DNA of 64,000 nucleotides from contig JALNTX010000002.1 in assembly GCA_035726825.1 (NCBI GenBank), forward strand, positions 62,001 to 126,000, read 5' to 3'. Below are positions 15,280 through 24,374 of this stretch, one piece after another. Both the position numbers and the translations under genes were made by a program. Position 1 is the stretch's first letter, and every line of letters begins with the position of its first letter. The notes below the pieces were generated by a model. It had not been told where the DNA came from, did no database searches, and saw only the letters and a list, made by a program, of their open reading frames with translations. The stretch comes from Pseudocitrobacter sp913778145 (GTDB lineage: Bacteria; Pseudomonadota; Gammaproteobacteria; Enterobacterales; Enterobacteriaceae).

Positions 15280-17427
15280 GTGGATGACAAGATGCTGCAT
15301 GTTTCGTGGGACCCGGTTCTGGTTGGCATTTCATTTCTGGTCGCTTTCATCGCCTCTTTCGTCGCCCTTGATAGCGCAGCGAAAATTGCCGCTTCTAATA
15401 AAAATGCGGCGATGTTCTGGCGTATCTCAGGGGGCGCAACGTTAGGCATTGGCATCTGGTCTATGCATTTTATCGGCATGCTGGCGATGAAAATGCCGAT
15501 GGAAATGAGCTATCACCTGGAGTTAACCCTTCTCTCACTGCTGGCGGCGATCCTGGCTGCTACGCTTGCAATCAACATTGCCGTTGCCGGGCCGACGTTA
15601 TCGCCAAAACGGCTGGCGCTGGCTACCGCGTTACTGAGTAGTGGCGTGGTGACAATGCACTACGTCGGTATGGCGGCGCTGATGGTGCACGATAGTATCG
15701 TCTGGAGTGTTTTCCGCATTTTCATCTCGGTTGTCATTGCGGTTATTGCCTCCTGTGCAGGTTTATGGCTGGCCTTTAGCCTGCGGCTGAACAGCAAACG
15801 CGTTTTGCTCTGCCGTATCGCCGCCGCGATGGTGATGGGCATCGCTATCGCCGCAATGCATTACACGGGAATGAGCGCGGCAACGTTTTCAAACCACGCC
15901 CATATGATGGCAAACCACGTTCATCAGGTTGGCGAGGAAGGTCTTTCGGTCTGGGTTTCCGCCATCACGCTACTGTTACTGGGCACGATGCTGGTTATCT
16001 CAATGGTGGATTCACAAATGCGCACCACCCGCCTGACCGAGAACCTTCAACAGTTAAATAAGCAACTCGAACAGCAGGCACGTTATGATGGGCTGACGGG
16101 GCTGGCAAACCGCAGCCAGATTGATATGCGTTTGCTAGCCTGCCTGCAACAGGCGCGCCTCACCGGCGATCGGTTTGGGCTGGTGCTGATGGATCTCGAC
16201 CGTTTCAAGCTTATTAACGACGCCTGGGGACACCACGTTGGTGACAATCTGCTGGTTTCCGTTGCGAATCGTTTGAGCACCTTTTTACCGCCCAAAATGA
16301 CGCTTGCACGTATTGGTGGTGATGAGTTTATCCTGCTAGCGCCGCACAGCACAGAGGCCGAGCTGATTGAGTTGTGCAACCGTATGGTAGAAAGCATACG
16401 CCGCCCCTTTTATCACTCGGGTCAGATCCTGCAAATTGCGCTGAGCGCGGGCATTAGCATGTATCCGGCACATGGCGACACGCCACAAGAACTGAAGCTG
16501 TGCGCGGATACCGCGATGTATCATGTGAAACGCAATGGCCGCAACGGTTGGGCCGTGTATGGTGATGCGATGCTCGATAGCTCCTGGCAAGGCGCACACC
16601 TGCTGCAGGACCTCACCCAGGCGCTGGAGCGTAATCAATTTGAGCTATGGTATCAGCCTAAATACCACGTTCAGGAAAACCGCATTTACGGTTTTGAAGC
16701 GCTGTTACGCTGGCGCCATCCTAAAAAAGGGATTTTGTTACCGAGCGTATTTTTACCCACTTTGCAAAATACAGGCTTAATTCTCCCCGTGGAGAACTGG
16801 GCAATCGATCAAGCCTGTAAGCAACTGCGTAAGTGGACTAAAGAGGGGCATGATGACTGGACGCTTTCTATTAATATTTCAGCGAACCAGTTCGAGCAGC
16901 AAAATATTTATGAATTGCTGTGCAATACGCTTGCACGTTATCACCTTTCGCCGCTTCGGTTAACGATTGAATTAACCGAAACGACGGCCATGCGTGGCCT
17001 CGATCGTAGCTTGCAAATATTCCATGATTTCAATCGTATTGGCCTGACGGTGTCTATCGACAATTTTGGTACCGGTTATTCCAATATGTTACTGTTGCAA
17101 AATCTTCCTGCCCGCGAACTGAAAATTGACCGCAGCTTTATGAAGGATATGCGTGACGACAGTAAAAACGTGAAAATTGTCTCGTCTATTATTCATATCG
17201 CGCACTCAATGAATATGAACGTTGTGGCGGAAGGTATTGAAACCGATGAACAACAGCGTTTACTGACGCAACTGGGGTGTGATGCCCTGCAGGGCTCGCT
17301 GTTCTCTGACCCCGTGCCGCCAGAGGATATAGACGCCGCCTTAAGCCGCATGCCGTTTAATATCCACTCCACAAGCACCGTTGCGCCACCGATCTCTCTT
17401 CGAAGAAACATGATTAAGCATGCGTAA
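15280..17427 (+). CDS. MHYT-GGDEF-EAL cyclic-di-GMP signalling protein
   Basis: A 715-aa membrane protein. Residues 1-250 form a seven-helix MHYT sensor with repeats such as SMHFIGMLAM, TMHYVGMAAL and AMHYTGMSAA, thought to bind copper and sense oxygen, CO or NO. A short coiled coil leads to a GGDEF domain (intact GGDEF near 346-350) without an upstream RxxD inhibitory site. The EAL domain keeps EAL, NISANQFE, ELTE, LKIDRSF, AEGIE and QGSLF, but the metal motif reads IDNFGTGYS, with Asn in place of the second Asp. Cyclase activity is therefore likely, while phosphodiesterase activity may be weak. Start is GTG 15280; ATG 15292 is an alternative. Confidence 0.88.
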   Translation: MDDKMLHVSWDPVLVGISFLVAFIASFVALDSAAKIAASNKNAAMFWRISGGATLGIGIWSMHFIGMLAMKMPMEMSYHLELTLLSLLAAILAATLAINIAVAGPTLSPKRLALATALLSSGVVTMHYVGMAALMVHDSIVWSVFRIFISVVIAVIASCAGLWLAFSLRLNSKRVLLCRIAAAMVMGIAIAAMHYTGMSAATFSNHAHMMANHVHQVGEEGLSVWVSAITLLLLGTMLVISMVDSQMRTTRLTENLQQLNKQLEQQARYDGLTGLANRSQIDMRLLACLQQARLTGDRFGLVLMDLDRFKLINDAWGHHVGDNLLVSVANRLSTFLPPKMTLARIGGDEFILLAPHSTEAELIELCNRMVESIRRPFYHSGQILQIALSAGISMYPAHGDTPQELKLCADTAMYHVKRNGRNGWAVYGDAMLDSSWQGAHLLQDLTQALERNQFELWYQPKYHVQENRIYGFEALLRWRHPKKGILLPSVFLPTLQNTGLILPVENWAIDQACKQLRKWTKEGHDDWTLSINISANQFEQQNIYELLCNTLARYHLSPLRLTIELTETTAMRGLDRSLQIFHDFNRIGLTVSIDNFGTGYSNMLLLQNLPARELKIDRSFMKDMRDDSKNVKIVSSIIHIAHSMNMNVVAEGIETDEQQRLLTQLGCDALQGSLFSDPVPPEDIDAALSRMPFNIHSTSTVAPPISLRRNMIKHA

Positions 17428-17463
17428 AAAAGCCCTGACGCAGGAAAGATGCGTCAGGGCTTA
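17426..17463. terminator. Bidirectional terminator between the MHYT gene and mppA
   Basis: GCCCTGACGCA (17432-17442) pairs with TGCGTCAGGGC (17450-17460). An A run lies to the left, giving a U run for minus-strand mppA, and TTAACT lies to the right. Confidence 0.85.
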
Positions 17464-17473
17464 ACTGCGGAAG

Positions 17474-19090
17474 CTAGTGCTTCACAATATACATCGTCCG
17501 GGTATACGCCACGTCTTCCGGGTTTTCAATCGGATAGCCCTTCAGCCACGGTTTAATTAAGCGCCCGTTGGTATACTGATAGATTGGCGCAATTGGCGCT
17601 TTTTCAGCAAGAATTTTCTCGGCCTGATTGTAATCGGCATTACGCGCTTTTTCGGTATTCTCAAGCGTTGCCTGATTTACCACTTTGTCATACGCCGGAT
17701 CGTTAAAGCGCGAGATATTCCCCGTGTTGTTTGACGTCAACAGCGACAGGAAAGTTGACGGCTCATTATAGTCACCCACCCAGGACGCGCGGATCACATC
17801 GAAATTGCCGGTGTTACGGCTGTCAATATAGGTTTTCCACTCCTGATTTTGCAGCTTCACATCCACACCCAGATTTTTCTTCCACATGGATGCCACCGCA
17901 ATCGCAATCTTCTGGTGGTTTTCCGAAGTGTTGTACAGCAGCGTCAAATTCAACGGGCGATTCGGGCCATAGCCTGCTGCCTGTAACAGCATTTTTGCCT
18001 GAGCATTCAGCTCTTCCTGACTGCTATGCTCCATTTGCGTCGGTTCGGCTTTAAATCCTGCAGTGACATCCGGCGTAAAGTGCCATGCCGGTTTCTCGCC
18101 CGTGCCCAGCACCTTCTCCGCAATAATACGCCGGTCGATGGTCATACTCAGCGCTAAACGGACGCGCGCATCCGCCGTCGGCCCTTTCTGGGTGTTGAAG
18201 GCGTAATAATAGGTGCCGAGCTGTGCCGGGGTATACACCTGCCCCGGAATGTCCTTCAGCAGTTTCTTATATAGATTTTTCGGGAAGGATTCGGTGATAT
18301 CGATATCACCGGCCAGATAACGTTTCGTCGCTGACGATTCCTGGTTAATCGGTAAAAAAGTGACTTTCTTGATGACCGTTTTCGCGTTATCCCAGTAATG
18401 GACGTTGGGAGTCGCCACCAGCTTCTCATTCACTACCCGATCGGCAAGCACGTATGCGCCATTGCCTATCAGCTTGCCAGGGCGCGTCCAGTTTTTATCG
18501 CTTTCAACGTTGGCTTTTTGCACCGGATATAGCGAGAAATTGGCCGTTAGATTCACAAACCACGGCAGCGGTTTATCCAGCTGGATGCGCAAGGTATGCG
18601 CATCGACTGCCGTAACGCCCAGTGTTTCCGGCTTTGCTTTACCGTCAATAATCGCCTGAGCGTTATTAATCCCGGCAAGCGCAGCGAACCAGGCAAACGG
18701 TGAAGTGGTTTTAGGATCAACCAGACGCTGCCAGCTATAGACAAAGTCTTGGGCGGTGACCGGCGTACCGTCGGACCATTTGGCATCGTTACGCAGTGTG
18801 AAGGTCCAGATTTTATTGTCGTTACTTTGCCAACGCGTCGCGACGCCGGGAACAATATTCCCTTTTTCATCCTGGTTAACCAGCCCTTCGAAGAGGTCAC
18901 GGATCACCTGGATTTCCGGCAGCCCTACGGCTTTTGCCGGGTCCAGAGAAGCGGGTTCATCTTTAATATGACGAACCAGCTCCTGCTTCGCTGCCAGCGC
19001 CGTCCCGGCGGGTACTTCTGCCGCCAGGGCAACAGAACTCAAACTACTGAGCCATAACGCACAGCACGACAACGTGAAAGGATACTTCAT
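17474..19090 (-). CDS. mppA: MppA, periplasmic murein tripeptide-binding protein
   Basis: A 538-aa periplasmic binding protein of the OppA family. The Sec signal peptide ends VALAAE, and the SBP_bac_5 pattern follows (EPASLDPAKAVGLPEIQVIR, then RWQSNDNKIWTFTLR). It binds L-Ala-D-Glu-mesoDAP released from cell-wall turnover and uses the Opp membrane components for uptake. Length matches E. coli (537). It is divergent from mpaA, whose product cleaves the same tripeptide, and close to ycjG, which epimerises the resulting dipeptide, so the neighbourhood is a murein-peptide recycling cluster. Confidence 0.95.
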   Translation of the reverse strand: MKYPFTLSCCALWLSSLSSVALAAEVPAGTALAAKQELVRHIKDEPASLDPAKAVGLPEIQVIRDLFEGLVNQDEKGNIVPGVATRWQSNDNKIWTFTLRNDAKWSDGTPVTAQDFVYSWQRLVDPKTTSPFAWFAALAGINNAQAIIDGKAKPETLGVTAVDAHTLRIQLDKPLPWFVNLTANFSLYPVQKANVESDKNWTRPGKLIGNGAYVLADRVVNEKLVATPNVHYWDNAKTVIKKVTFLPINQESSATKRYLAGDIDITESFPKNLYKKLLKDIPGQVYTPAQLGTYYYAFNTQKGPTADARVRLALSMTIDRRIIAEKVLGTGEKPAWHFTPDVTAGFKAEPTQMEHSSQEELNAQAKMLLQAAGYGPNRPLNLTLLYNTSENHQKIAIAVASMWKKNLGVDVKLQNQEWKTYIDSRNTGNFDVIRASWVGDYNEPSTFLSLLTSNNTGNISRFNDPAYDKVVNQATLENTEKARNADYNQAEKILAEKAPIAPIYQYTNGRLIKPWLKGYPIENPEDVAYTRTMYIVKH

Positions 19091-19267
19091 GACATCCCCT
19101 TAATAAGCCAACTTGATGAAAATATTATTTGTTTCAGGCGTCGCAAATGCAAACGGCTTATCACATAAAATTGATATAACGAATGTTTTTCTGACACGGA
19201 AACCATTTGATTCGCGGCGAATTTTGCACAACACTGCTTATATCAGTACTCATACTCAGGATTCTCT

Positions 19268-19987
19268 ATGTCCGCCACTCGTCCTCGCGCCCAGCGGGGC
19301 GCATTTCCGCCCGGTACGCAGCATTATGGTCGTTCGCTTTTGGGCGCGCCGCTTATCTGGTTTCCCGCACCGCTCGCCGATCATACCAGCGGGTTAATTA
19401 TTGCCGGGACGCATGGCGACGAAAATGCCTCCATCGTGACCCTCTCCTGCGCCCTGCGAACGCTGTCGCCCGAGCTGAGACGGCATCATGTGGTGTTAAC
19501 GGTCAATCCGGATGGCTGTCAGTTGGGGTTACGCGCCAATGCCAACGGCGTGGATTTAAATCGCAATTTCCCGTCGGCAAACTGGAAAGCCGGTGAAACG
19601 GTGTATCGCTGGAACAGTTCGGCAGAAAGTCGCGACGTGGTGCTGCTTACCGGCGAAAAGCCAGGTTCCGAACCGGAAAGCGAGGCGCTTTGCCAACTGA
19701 TTCATCAGATCCACCCGGCCTGGGTGGTCTCTTTTCACGATCCGTTGGCCTGCATTGAAGACCCACGTCACAGCGAACTGGGACGCTGGCTGGCTGAGGC
19801 CTTTGCATTACCGCTGGTCGGCAGCATTGGCTATGAAACCCCTGGCTCATTTGGCAGCTGGTGTAACGATATTGGCCTGCACTGCATCACTGCCGAGTTC
19901 CCGCCCATCTCCTCGGATGAAGCAAGCGAGAAATACCTCGGCGCGATGACCGCGCTGTTACGCTGGCGCGCAGCGGCTCACAAATGA
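19268..19987 (+). CDS. mpaA: MpaA, murein tripeptide amidase A
   Basis: A 239-aa cytoplasmic zinc carboxypeptidase (M14 family). It releases meso-diaminopimelate from the murein tripeptide L-Ala-D-Glu-mDAP. Metal ligands are seen in GTHGDENAS (His and Glu) and VSFHDPLA (His). The substrate-binding signature VDLNRNFP and the catalytic Glu in ITAEFPP are also present. Length matches E. coli (about 240 aa). The last ten bases overlap the 3' end of ycjG, which is convergent. Confidence 0.93.
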   Translation: MSATRPRAQRGAFPPGTQHYGRSLLGAPLIWFPAPLADHTSGLIIAGTHGDENASIVTLSCALRTLSPELRRHHVVLTVNPDGCQLGLRANANGVDLNRNFPSANWKAGETVYRWNSSAESRDVVLLTGEKPGSEPESEALCQLIHQIHPAWVVSFHDPLACIEDPRHSELGRWLAEAFALPLVGSIGYETPGSFGSWCNDIGLHCITAEFPPISSDEASEKYLGAMTALLRWRAAAHK

Positions 19988-20943
19988 AGCTGACCGGTCG
20001 TAAAATGTAACGCAGGCTCTGCATCCACCGCCAGCCAGGTCGGGCCGTCGAGATCGGCGAAAGTGACCTGCGGCGTCAAAGGCAGCGCGGCGGAAATCGC
20101 GCGCGAAGTGCAGAGCATACATCCCAGCATCAGCGCAAATCCTTGCGCCTGCGCCTCTTTGGCAAGAGCCAGCGCTTCGGTTAACCCACCGGTTTTATCC
20201 AGCTTGATATTAACCATGTCATAACGCCCACGCAGCGCAGGCAGACTTTCGCGCGTATGGCAGCTTTCATCGGCACAGATAGGCAGCGGATGAATAAAGT
20301 TTTCCAGCGCGCTGTCATCCGTTGCCGGCAGCGGTTGTTCAAGCATCGCGACATTGAGATCGGCCAATAGCTGGCAGCGCGCCGCCAGACCTTCACCATG
20401 CCAGGATTCATTCGCATCCACAATCAGCGTGGCATCCGGCGCGGCGGCGCGGATAGCGACCATGCGTTCAGCAATCAGGCGATCGTCGAGTTTCACTTTC
20501 AATAGGCGTGCGCCGCCTTCGAAAAGCGCTTTGGCGCTGGCTGCCATTTGCTCCGGCGTACCGATCACTACGGTTTGCGCTGTAGTGACCGTTTTAGCCA
20601 GCGTCTGATGCAGCATGGCGGGCACCGTCGCTTTCGCGAGACCCGCTTCAAGCTCCCACAGCGCGCAATCCACCGCATTACGCGCGGCCCCCGCCGGGAG
20701 TAATTCAGCAAGCGCTTCTCGGGTAAGCCCCTTCTCCAGCTGTTCGCCAATGGCAACGATCTGCGCCATCACCGAGGCGATACTTTCTCCGTAACGCGGA
20801 TACGGTGTACATTCCCCAATGCCTTTCACGCCGTCCTGCTCCAGCTCCACGACCACCACTTTTGCTTCGCTGCGACTACCGCGGGCGATAACGAACGGTG
20901 TATGTAACGGCCACGCCTCTTCAAAAACTCTTACATTTCTCAT
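19978..20943 (-). CDS. ycjG: L-Ala-D/L-Glu epimerase
   Basis: A 321-aa enolase-superfamily enzyme (muconate lactonising subgroup). It converts L-Ala-D-Glu from cell-wall recycling to L-Ala-L-Glu for peptidase breakdown. Catalytic Lys in LLKVKLDD, metal-binding Asp in IVDANESW and EQPL, and Lys in VNIKLDKTGG follow the family order. Length equals E. coli YcjG (321). It overlaps mpaA tail to tail by ten bases and forms a recycling unit with mppA and mpaA. Confidence 0.93.
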   Translation of the reverse strand: MRNVRVFEEAWPLHTPFVIARGSRSEAKVVVVELEQDGVKGIGECTPYPRYGESIASVMAQIVAIGEQLEKGLTREALAELLPAGAARNAVDCALWELEAGLAKATVPAMLHQTLAKTVTTAQTVVIGTPEQMAASAKALFEGGARLLKVKLDDRLIAERMVAIRAAAPDATLIVDANESWHGEGLAARCQLLADLNVAMLEQPLPATDDSALENFIHPLPICADESCHTRESLPALRGRYDMVNIKLDKTGGLTEALALAKEAQAQGFALMLGCMLCTSRAISAALPLTPQVTFADLDGPTWLAVDAEPALHFTTGQLHL

Positions 20944-21041
20944 CCCAGCTCCTTACAAGCCTATAAATAGGATTTGCCGTGTTAACACCTGATGACATAC
21001 ACTAGTTTCGACGTTAATTATATGTAAACAGGAAGATTATC

Positions 21042-21548
21042 ATGTCACAAACTGTACATTTCCAGGGCAATCCCGTTTCCGTTCAAGGTGCTATTCCGCA
21101 GGCAGGCGACAAAGCTCAGCCTTTCACGCTGACCGCGAAAGACCTCTCTGACGTCGCTCTCAGCCAGTATGCGGGTAAACGCAAAGTGCTGAATATTTTC
21201 CCGAGCATCGATACCGGCGTTTGCGCAGCATCCGTTCGCAAATTCAACCAGCTGGCTTCCGAGCTGAACAACACCGTTGTGCTGTGCGTTTCCGCTGACC
21301 TGCCGTTCGCCCAGTCTCGCTTCTGCGGTGCTGAGGGCCTGAGCAATGTGGTCACGCTGTCTACCCTGCGTGCGCCAGAATTCCTGCAAACCTACGGCGT
21401 TGGTATCGCTGACGGCGCACTGAAAGGCCTGGCGGCGCGTGCGGTTGTGGTTATCGATGAGAACGACAACGTGGTTTACAGCCAACTGGTTGACGAAATC
21501 ACCAACGAACCGGACTACGATGCAGCGCTGGCCGCGCTGAAAGCGTAA
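21042..21548 (+). CDS. tpx: Tpx, thiol peroxidase
   Basis: A 168-aa periplasm/cytosol antioxidant of the peroxiredoxin family that reduces alkyl hydroperoxides at the expense of thioredoxin. The peroxidatic Cys lies in DTGVCAASVR and the resolving Cys in SRFCGAEGL, the atypical 2-Cys arrangement of Tpx. Length matches E. coli. A ribosome site (AGGAAG) precedes the start, and a strong terminator shared with tyrR follows. Confidence 0.97.
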   Translation: MSQTVHFQGNPVSVQGAIPQAGDKAQPFTLTAKDLSDVALSQYAGKRKVLNIFPSIDTGVCAASVRKFNQLASELNNTVVLCVSADLPFAQSRFCGAEGLSNVVTLSTLRAPEFLQTYGVGIADGALKGLAARAVVVIDENDNVVYSQLVDEITNEPDYDAALAALKA

Positions 21549-21572
21549 GTTCACGAGCTCGTTACGCATGAA

Positions 21573-21603
21573 AAAATAGCCTCCAGATGGAGGCTATTTT
21601 GTT
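21573..21603. terminator. Bidirectional terminator of tpx and tyrR
   Basis: AAAATAGCCTCCA and TGGAGGCTATTTT form a perfect 13-bp stem with a two-base loop and T-rich flanks, placed between the two convergent stop codons. Confidence 0.92.
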
Positions 21604-23156
21604 TACTCTTCGCTCTTCTTATTGCTTAAACCATATTCACGAAGTTTATTCGCAATCGCCGTATGCGATACGCCAAGGCGTTTCGCCAGCTTACGCGTAC
21701 TCGGGAAGCTACGATAAAGCTGCGTCAGTACCGAGCGCTCAAAGCGGCGGGTTATCTCATCTAATGACCCTTCCATAGCCTCTTCGCCCACCGCCGTGGT
21801 GGTAACGTCATAATCCGGCAGCAGTACATCGTTAGGGCGCAGTTCATAACCTTCCAGCTGCGTTAACGCGCGATAGACCGCGTTTTTCAACTGACGAACG
21901 TTACCCGGCCAGCCGTAGCGGGTTAACACATTGCTGAGGTCGGCGGAGAGTTTCGGGCGCGAAATGCCCTGTTCATCGGCAAAGCGCGCCACGAACAGTT
22001 CAGTCAGCGGCATCACGTCCTGCGGACGATCGCGCAGCGGCGGCAGATTCAGCGTCAGAACATTCAAACGATAGTAGAGATCTTCACGGAACAACCCTTT
22101 TTGCACCAGCTCCACCAGGTTTTTCTGGGTGGCGCAAATCACGCGCACATCAACGTGTACTTCATGATCTTCCCCCACACGGCGGAAAGTGCCGTCGTTC
22201 AGGAACCGCAGCAGTTTGGTTTGCATACGCGGCGACATCTCGCCTATTTCGTCCAGCAGTACCGAACCGCCGTTCGCCTGCTCAAAGAAACCTTTTTTAC
22301 CTTCTGGCGCGTGACCAAACAGTTCACTCTCAACCGCATCTTCCGGGATCGACGCACAGTTCAGCGCCAGATACGGTTTCGCTGCACGCGGGCTTGCCAG
22401 ATGGCAGGCGTGCGCCAGCAGATCTTTACCGGTCCCCGTTTCACCAACAATCAGCAGCGGCGCGCTCAGCAACGACAGTTTGTGCGCCTGCTCGACCACC
22501 TGGCGCATTTTCGGGCTTACGGCGACAATCTGGCTAAACGCGCTGACGTCCTGGCGAGTTTGCGTTTGCAGCTGGCGGCCCATACGAATGGTTGAACGTA
22601 ACATCACAACGGCCCCGGCGAGAATACGTTGCTCATGCTCGCCGCTCATATAAACCGGGGTGATTTCAAGCAGAAAGTTTTGCCCGTTGATCACCACGTG
22701 TTCCGCCTGTGTTTCCACTGGTTCGCTCTCCAGCCAGCGCTGGAAGTTGAAGCCGCTGATAAGCTGGCTGGCATTGTGGTTGCGCATTTTGTCAGCGCTC
22801 ATGCCAAACAGCTGACAGCTTGCCGGGTTGGTACGTTCGATTTTGCTGCGGGTATCGAGGGAGAGTACCGGCTCGGGCATCGCTTCGAGCAGCGCACTTA
22901 ACGCCAGATGTTCACGTTCTGAGGGCATCCACGGCACGGTGCGCACGTCGGTCACGCCCGCAATACGGCGGATCTCCGCCATTAAGGTGCTGAAGCTGGT
23001 GAACTCCAGCTCGGCAAAATTAAGGTAGATTCGGCCAATAGGGTCAATGTCGATCCCGCGCAAATCAATGCCGCGCAGCACCAACAAATCGAGTAATTCA
23101 CGTGTCAGACCGAGGCGGTCCTCACAAAAGACTTCAAGACGCATGGGAATTTTCAC
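21603..23156 (-). CDS. tyrR: TyrR, regulator of aromatic amino acid genes
   Basis: A 517-aa regulator. It has an N-terminal ACT domain (FCEDRLGLTRELLDLL), a PAS domain near 80-160, an AAA+ core with Walker A GETGTGKD and Walker B VLLDEIGEMS, and a C-terminal helix-turn-helix (STRKLAKRLGVSHTAIANKL). The GAFTGA loop of sigma-54 activators is replaced by GHAPEGKKG, as in other TyrR proteins that work with sigma-70. It binds TyrR boxes and responds to Tyr, Phe, Trp and ATP. Length is four residues more than E. coli (513). A palindromic TyrR-like box lies upstream. Confidence 0.95.
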   Translation of the reverse strand: MKIPMRLEVFCEDRLGLTRELLDLLVLRGIDLRGIDIDPIGRIYLNFAELEFTSFSTLMAEIRRIAGVTDVRTVPWMPSEREHLALSALLEAMPEPVLSLDTRSKIERTNPASCQLFGMSADKMRNHNASQLISGFNFQRWLESEPVETQAEHVVINGQNFLLEITPVYMSGEHEQRILAGAVVMLRSTIRMGRQLQTQTRQDVSAFSQIVAVSPKMRQVVEQAHKLSLLSAPLLIVGETGTGKDLLAHACHLASPRAAKPYLALNCASIPEDAVESELFGHAPEGKKGFFEQANGGSVLLDEIGEMSPRMQTKLLRFLNDGTFRRVGEDHEVHVDVRVICATQKNLVELVQKGLFREDLYYRLNVLTLNLPPLRDRPQDVMPLTELFVARFADEQGISRPKLSADLSNVLTRYGWPGNVRQLKNAVYRALTQLEGYELRPNDVLLPDYDVTTTAVGEEAMEGSLDEITRRFERSVLTQLYRSFPSTRKLAKRLGVSHTAIANKLREYGLSNKKSEE

Positions 23157-23214
23157 CCTTATAAGCCAAAGACCCGTGAATAATAAGACACTTATCGTTC
23201 GGCGGGAAGCAGGC

Positions 23215-23232
23215 TGTCAACAATTATTGACA
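23215..23232 (-). promoter_or_regulatory. Candidate TyrR box upstream of tyrR
   Basis: TGTCAACAATTATTGACA is an 18-bp near-perfect palindrome of the form TGTmAA-N6-TTkACA, one base per half from the TyrR consensus TGTAAA-N6-TTTACA. It lies about 60-75 bases before the tyrR start. The E. coli gene represses itself, so this is probably the autoregulatory operator. Confidence 0.6.
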
Positions 23233-23321
23233 GTATGGCGGAAAAATCGCCATTGCGCCGTAAAGATTTTCGTTCAGGAAGGCAAAACAGGCAGGCCAAC
23301 CGGTGGTCGGCCTGCAAAACG

Positions 23322-24374
23322 TTACTTCGCGCCGCCCTTCTGGACGACGCCTTTTAACTGACCAATCAGCTCGCGACGAAAATCGCCAAGCTTGGGTTTG
23401 TCGTTATCGATCCACGGCAGCGGACGACACAGTTCCATCGCCTTAATGCCCAGACGCGCGGTCAGCAGCCCGGCGCCAATCCCCTGCGCGGCGCGGGCGG
23501 AAAGGCGCGCGGCCAGATCCTGCGACATCCAGTCCATACCGATTTCGCGCACCAGTTCGCTGGCCCCGGCAAAAGCGATATTGAGCAGCACCAGTTTAAA
23601 CAGGCGCAGGCGGCTGTAATAGCCCAGTTCAATCCCGTAAAGCGTGGCGATGCGGTTAATTAATCGCAAATTGCGCCAGGCGATGAACGCCATATCCACC
23701 AGCGCCAGCGGGCTAACGGCGATCATCATGGCAGATTCTGCCGCCGAACGGCTGATTTCTCGCCGCGCCTGCGCATCCAGCGCCGGCTGCACTAAATGCG
23801 CGTAAAGGCTAACCACTTCACGATCGTTTTGGGTTTCGTGGATCGCCGCATACCAGCGTTGCAGCGCCGGATGCGCCTGGTCGATTCCCGCCTGCTGCGC
23901 CAGTTTTTCACAGAACGCGCGGGCTTTACCGACGCCGTGGCTCTGCATGAGTTCTTTGGCTTCATCACGCTCCTGCGCACGCTGGCGTAAACGCCACAGA
24001 CGTCGCCATTCCGTTGCGACCGATCCCACACCGGCGCCAACAATCAGCGCCCCGGCAGCGCAACCGCCCAGGGCGACCCAGTCCTGTGTTTGCCAGGCGT
24101 TCATCGTCCACTGCACGCCCTGCGCCACCACGCTGATACCAAAAATCGTGAGGCCCGCGGTGACCATCTTGCGCCACAGGCTACGTTTAGGGCGCAGCAC
24201 CGATTCCACTACGGCTTCCGCCTGCCCCTCTTCCGGCAGGTTTTCATCAATCACCGCAGGTGCAAACTTGTCGGCGATATCGTCCGCGAAGGTTTGCGAC
24301 TGACGGAATTGCTCGCTTTTTTCCGCTTCCAGCGGGCCGTCGAAATCGATGCGCGGTTTTAACGGTTCGTTCAT
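23322..24374 (-). CDS. ycjF: YcjF, inner-membrane protein (DUF697)
   Basis: A 350-aa membrane protein. It has an acidic soluble N terminus, two adjacent membrane helices near residues 70-125 (MVTAGLTIFGISVV, then ALGGCAAGALIVGAGVG) and a helical C-terminal DUF697 domain (LPWIDNDKPKL near the end). E. coli YcjF is 353 aa. Function is not established. It is translationally coupled to ycjX by a 4-base overlap, and in related bacteria the pair is part of the phage-shock regulon, consistent with its place beside psp. Confidence 0.92.
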   Translation of the reverse strand: MNEPLKPRIDFDGPLEAEKSEQFRQSQTFADDIADKFAPAVIDENLPEEGQAEAVVESVLRPKRSLWRKMVTAGLTIFGISVVAQGVQWTMNAWQTQDWVALGGCAAGALIVGAGVGSVATEWRRLWRLRQRAQERDEAKELMQSHGVGKARAFCEKLAQQAGIDQAHPALQRWYAAIHETQNDREVVSLYAHLVQPALDAQARREISRSAAESAMMIAVSPLALVDMAFIAWRNLRLINRIATLYGIELGYYSRLRLFKLVLLNIAFAGASELVREIGMDWMSQDLAARLSARAAQGIGAGLLTARLGIKAMELCRPLPWIDNDKPKLGDFRRELIGQLKGVVQKGGAK

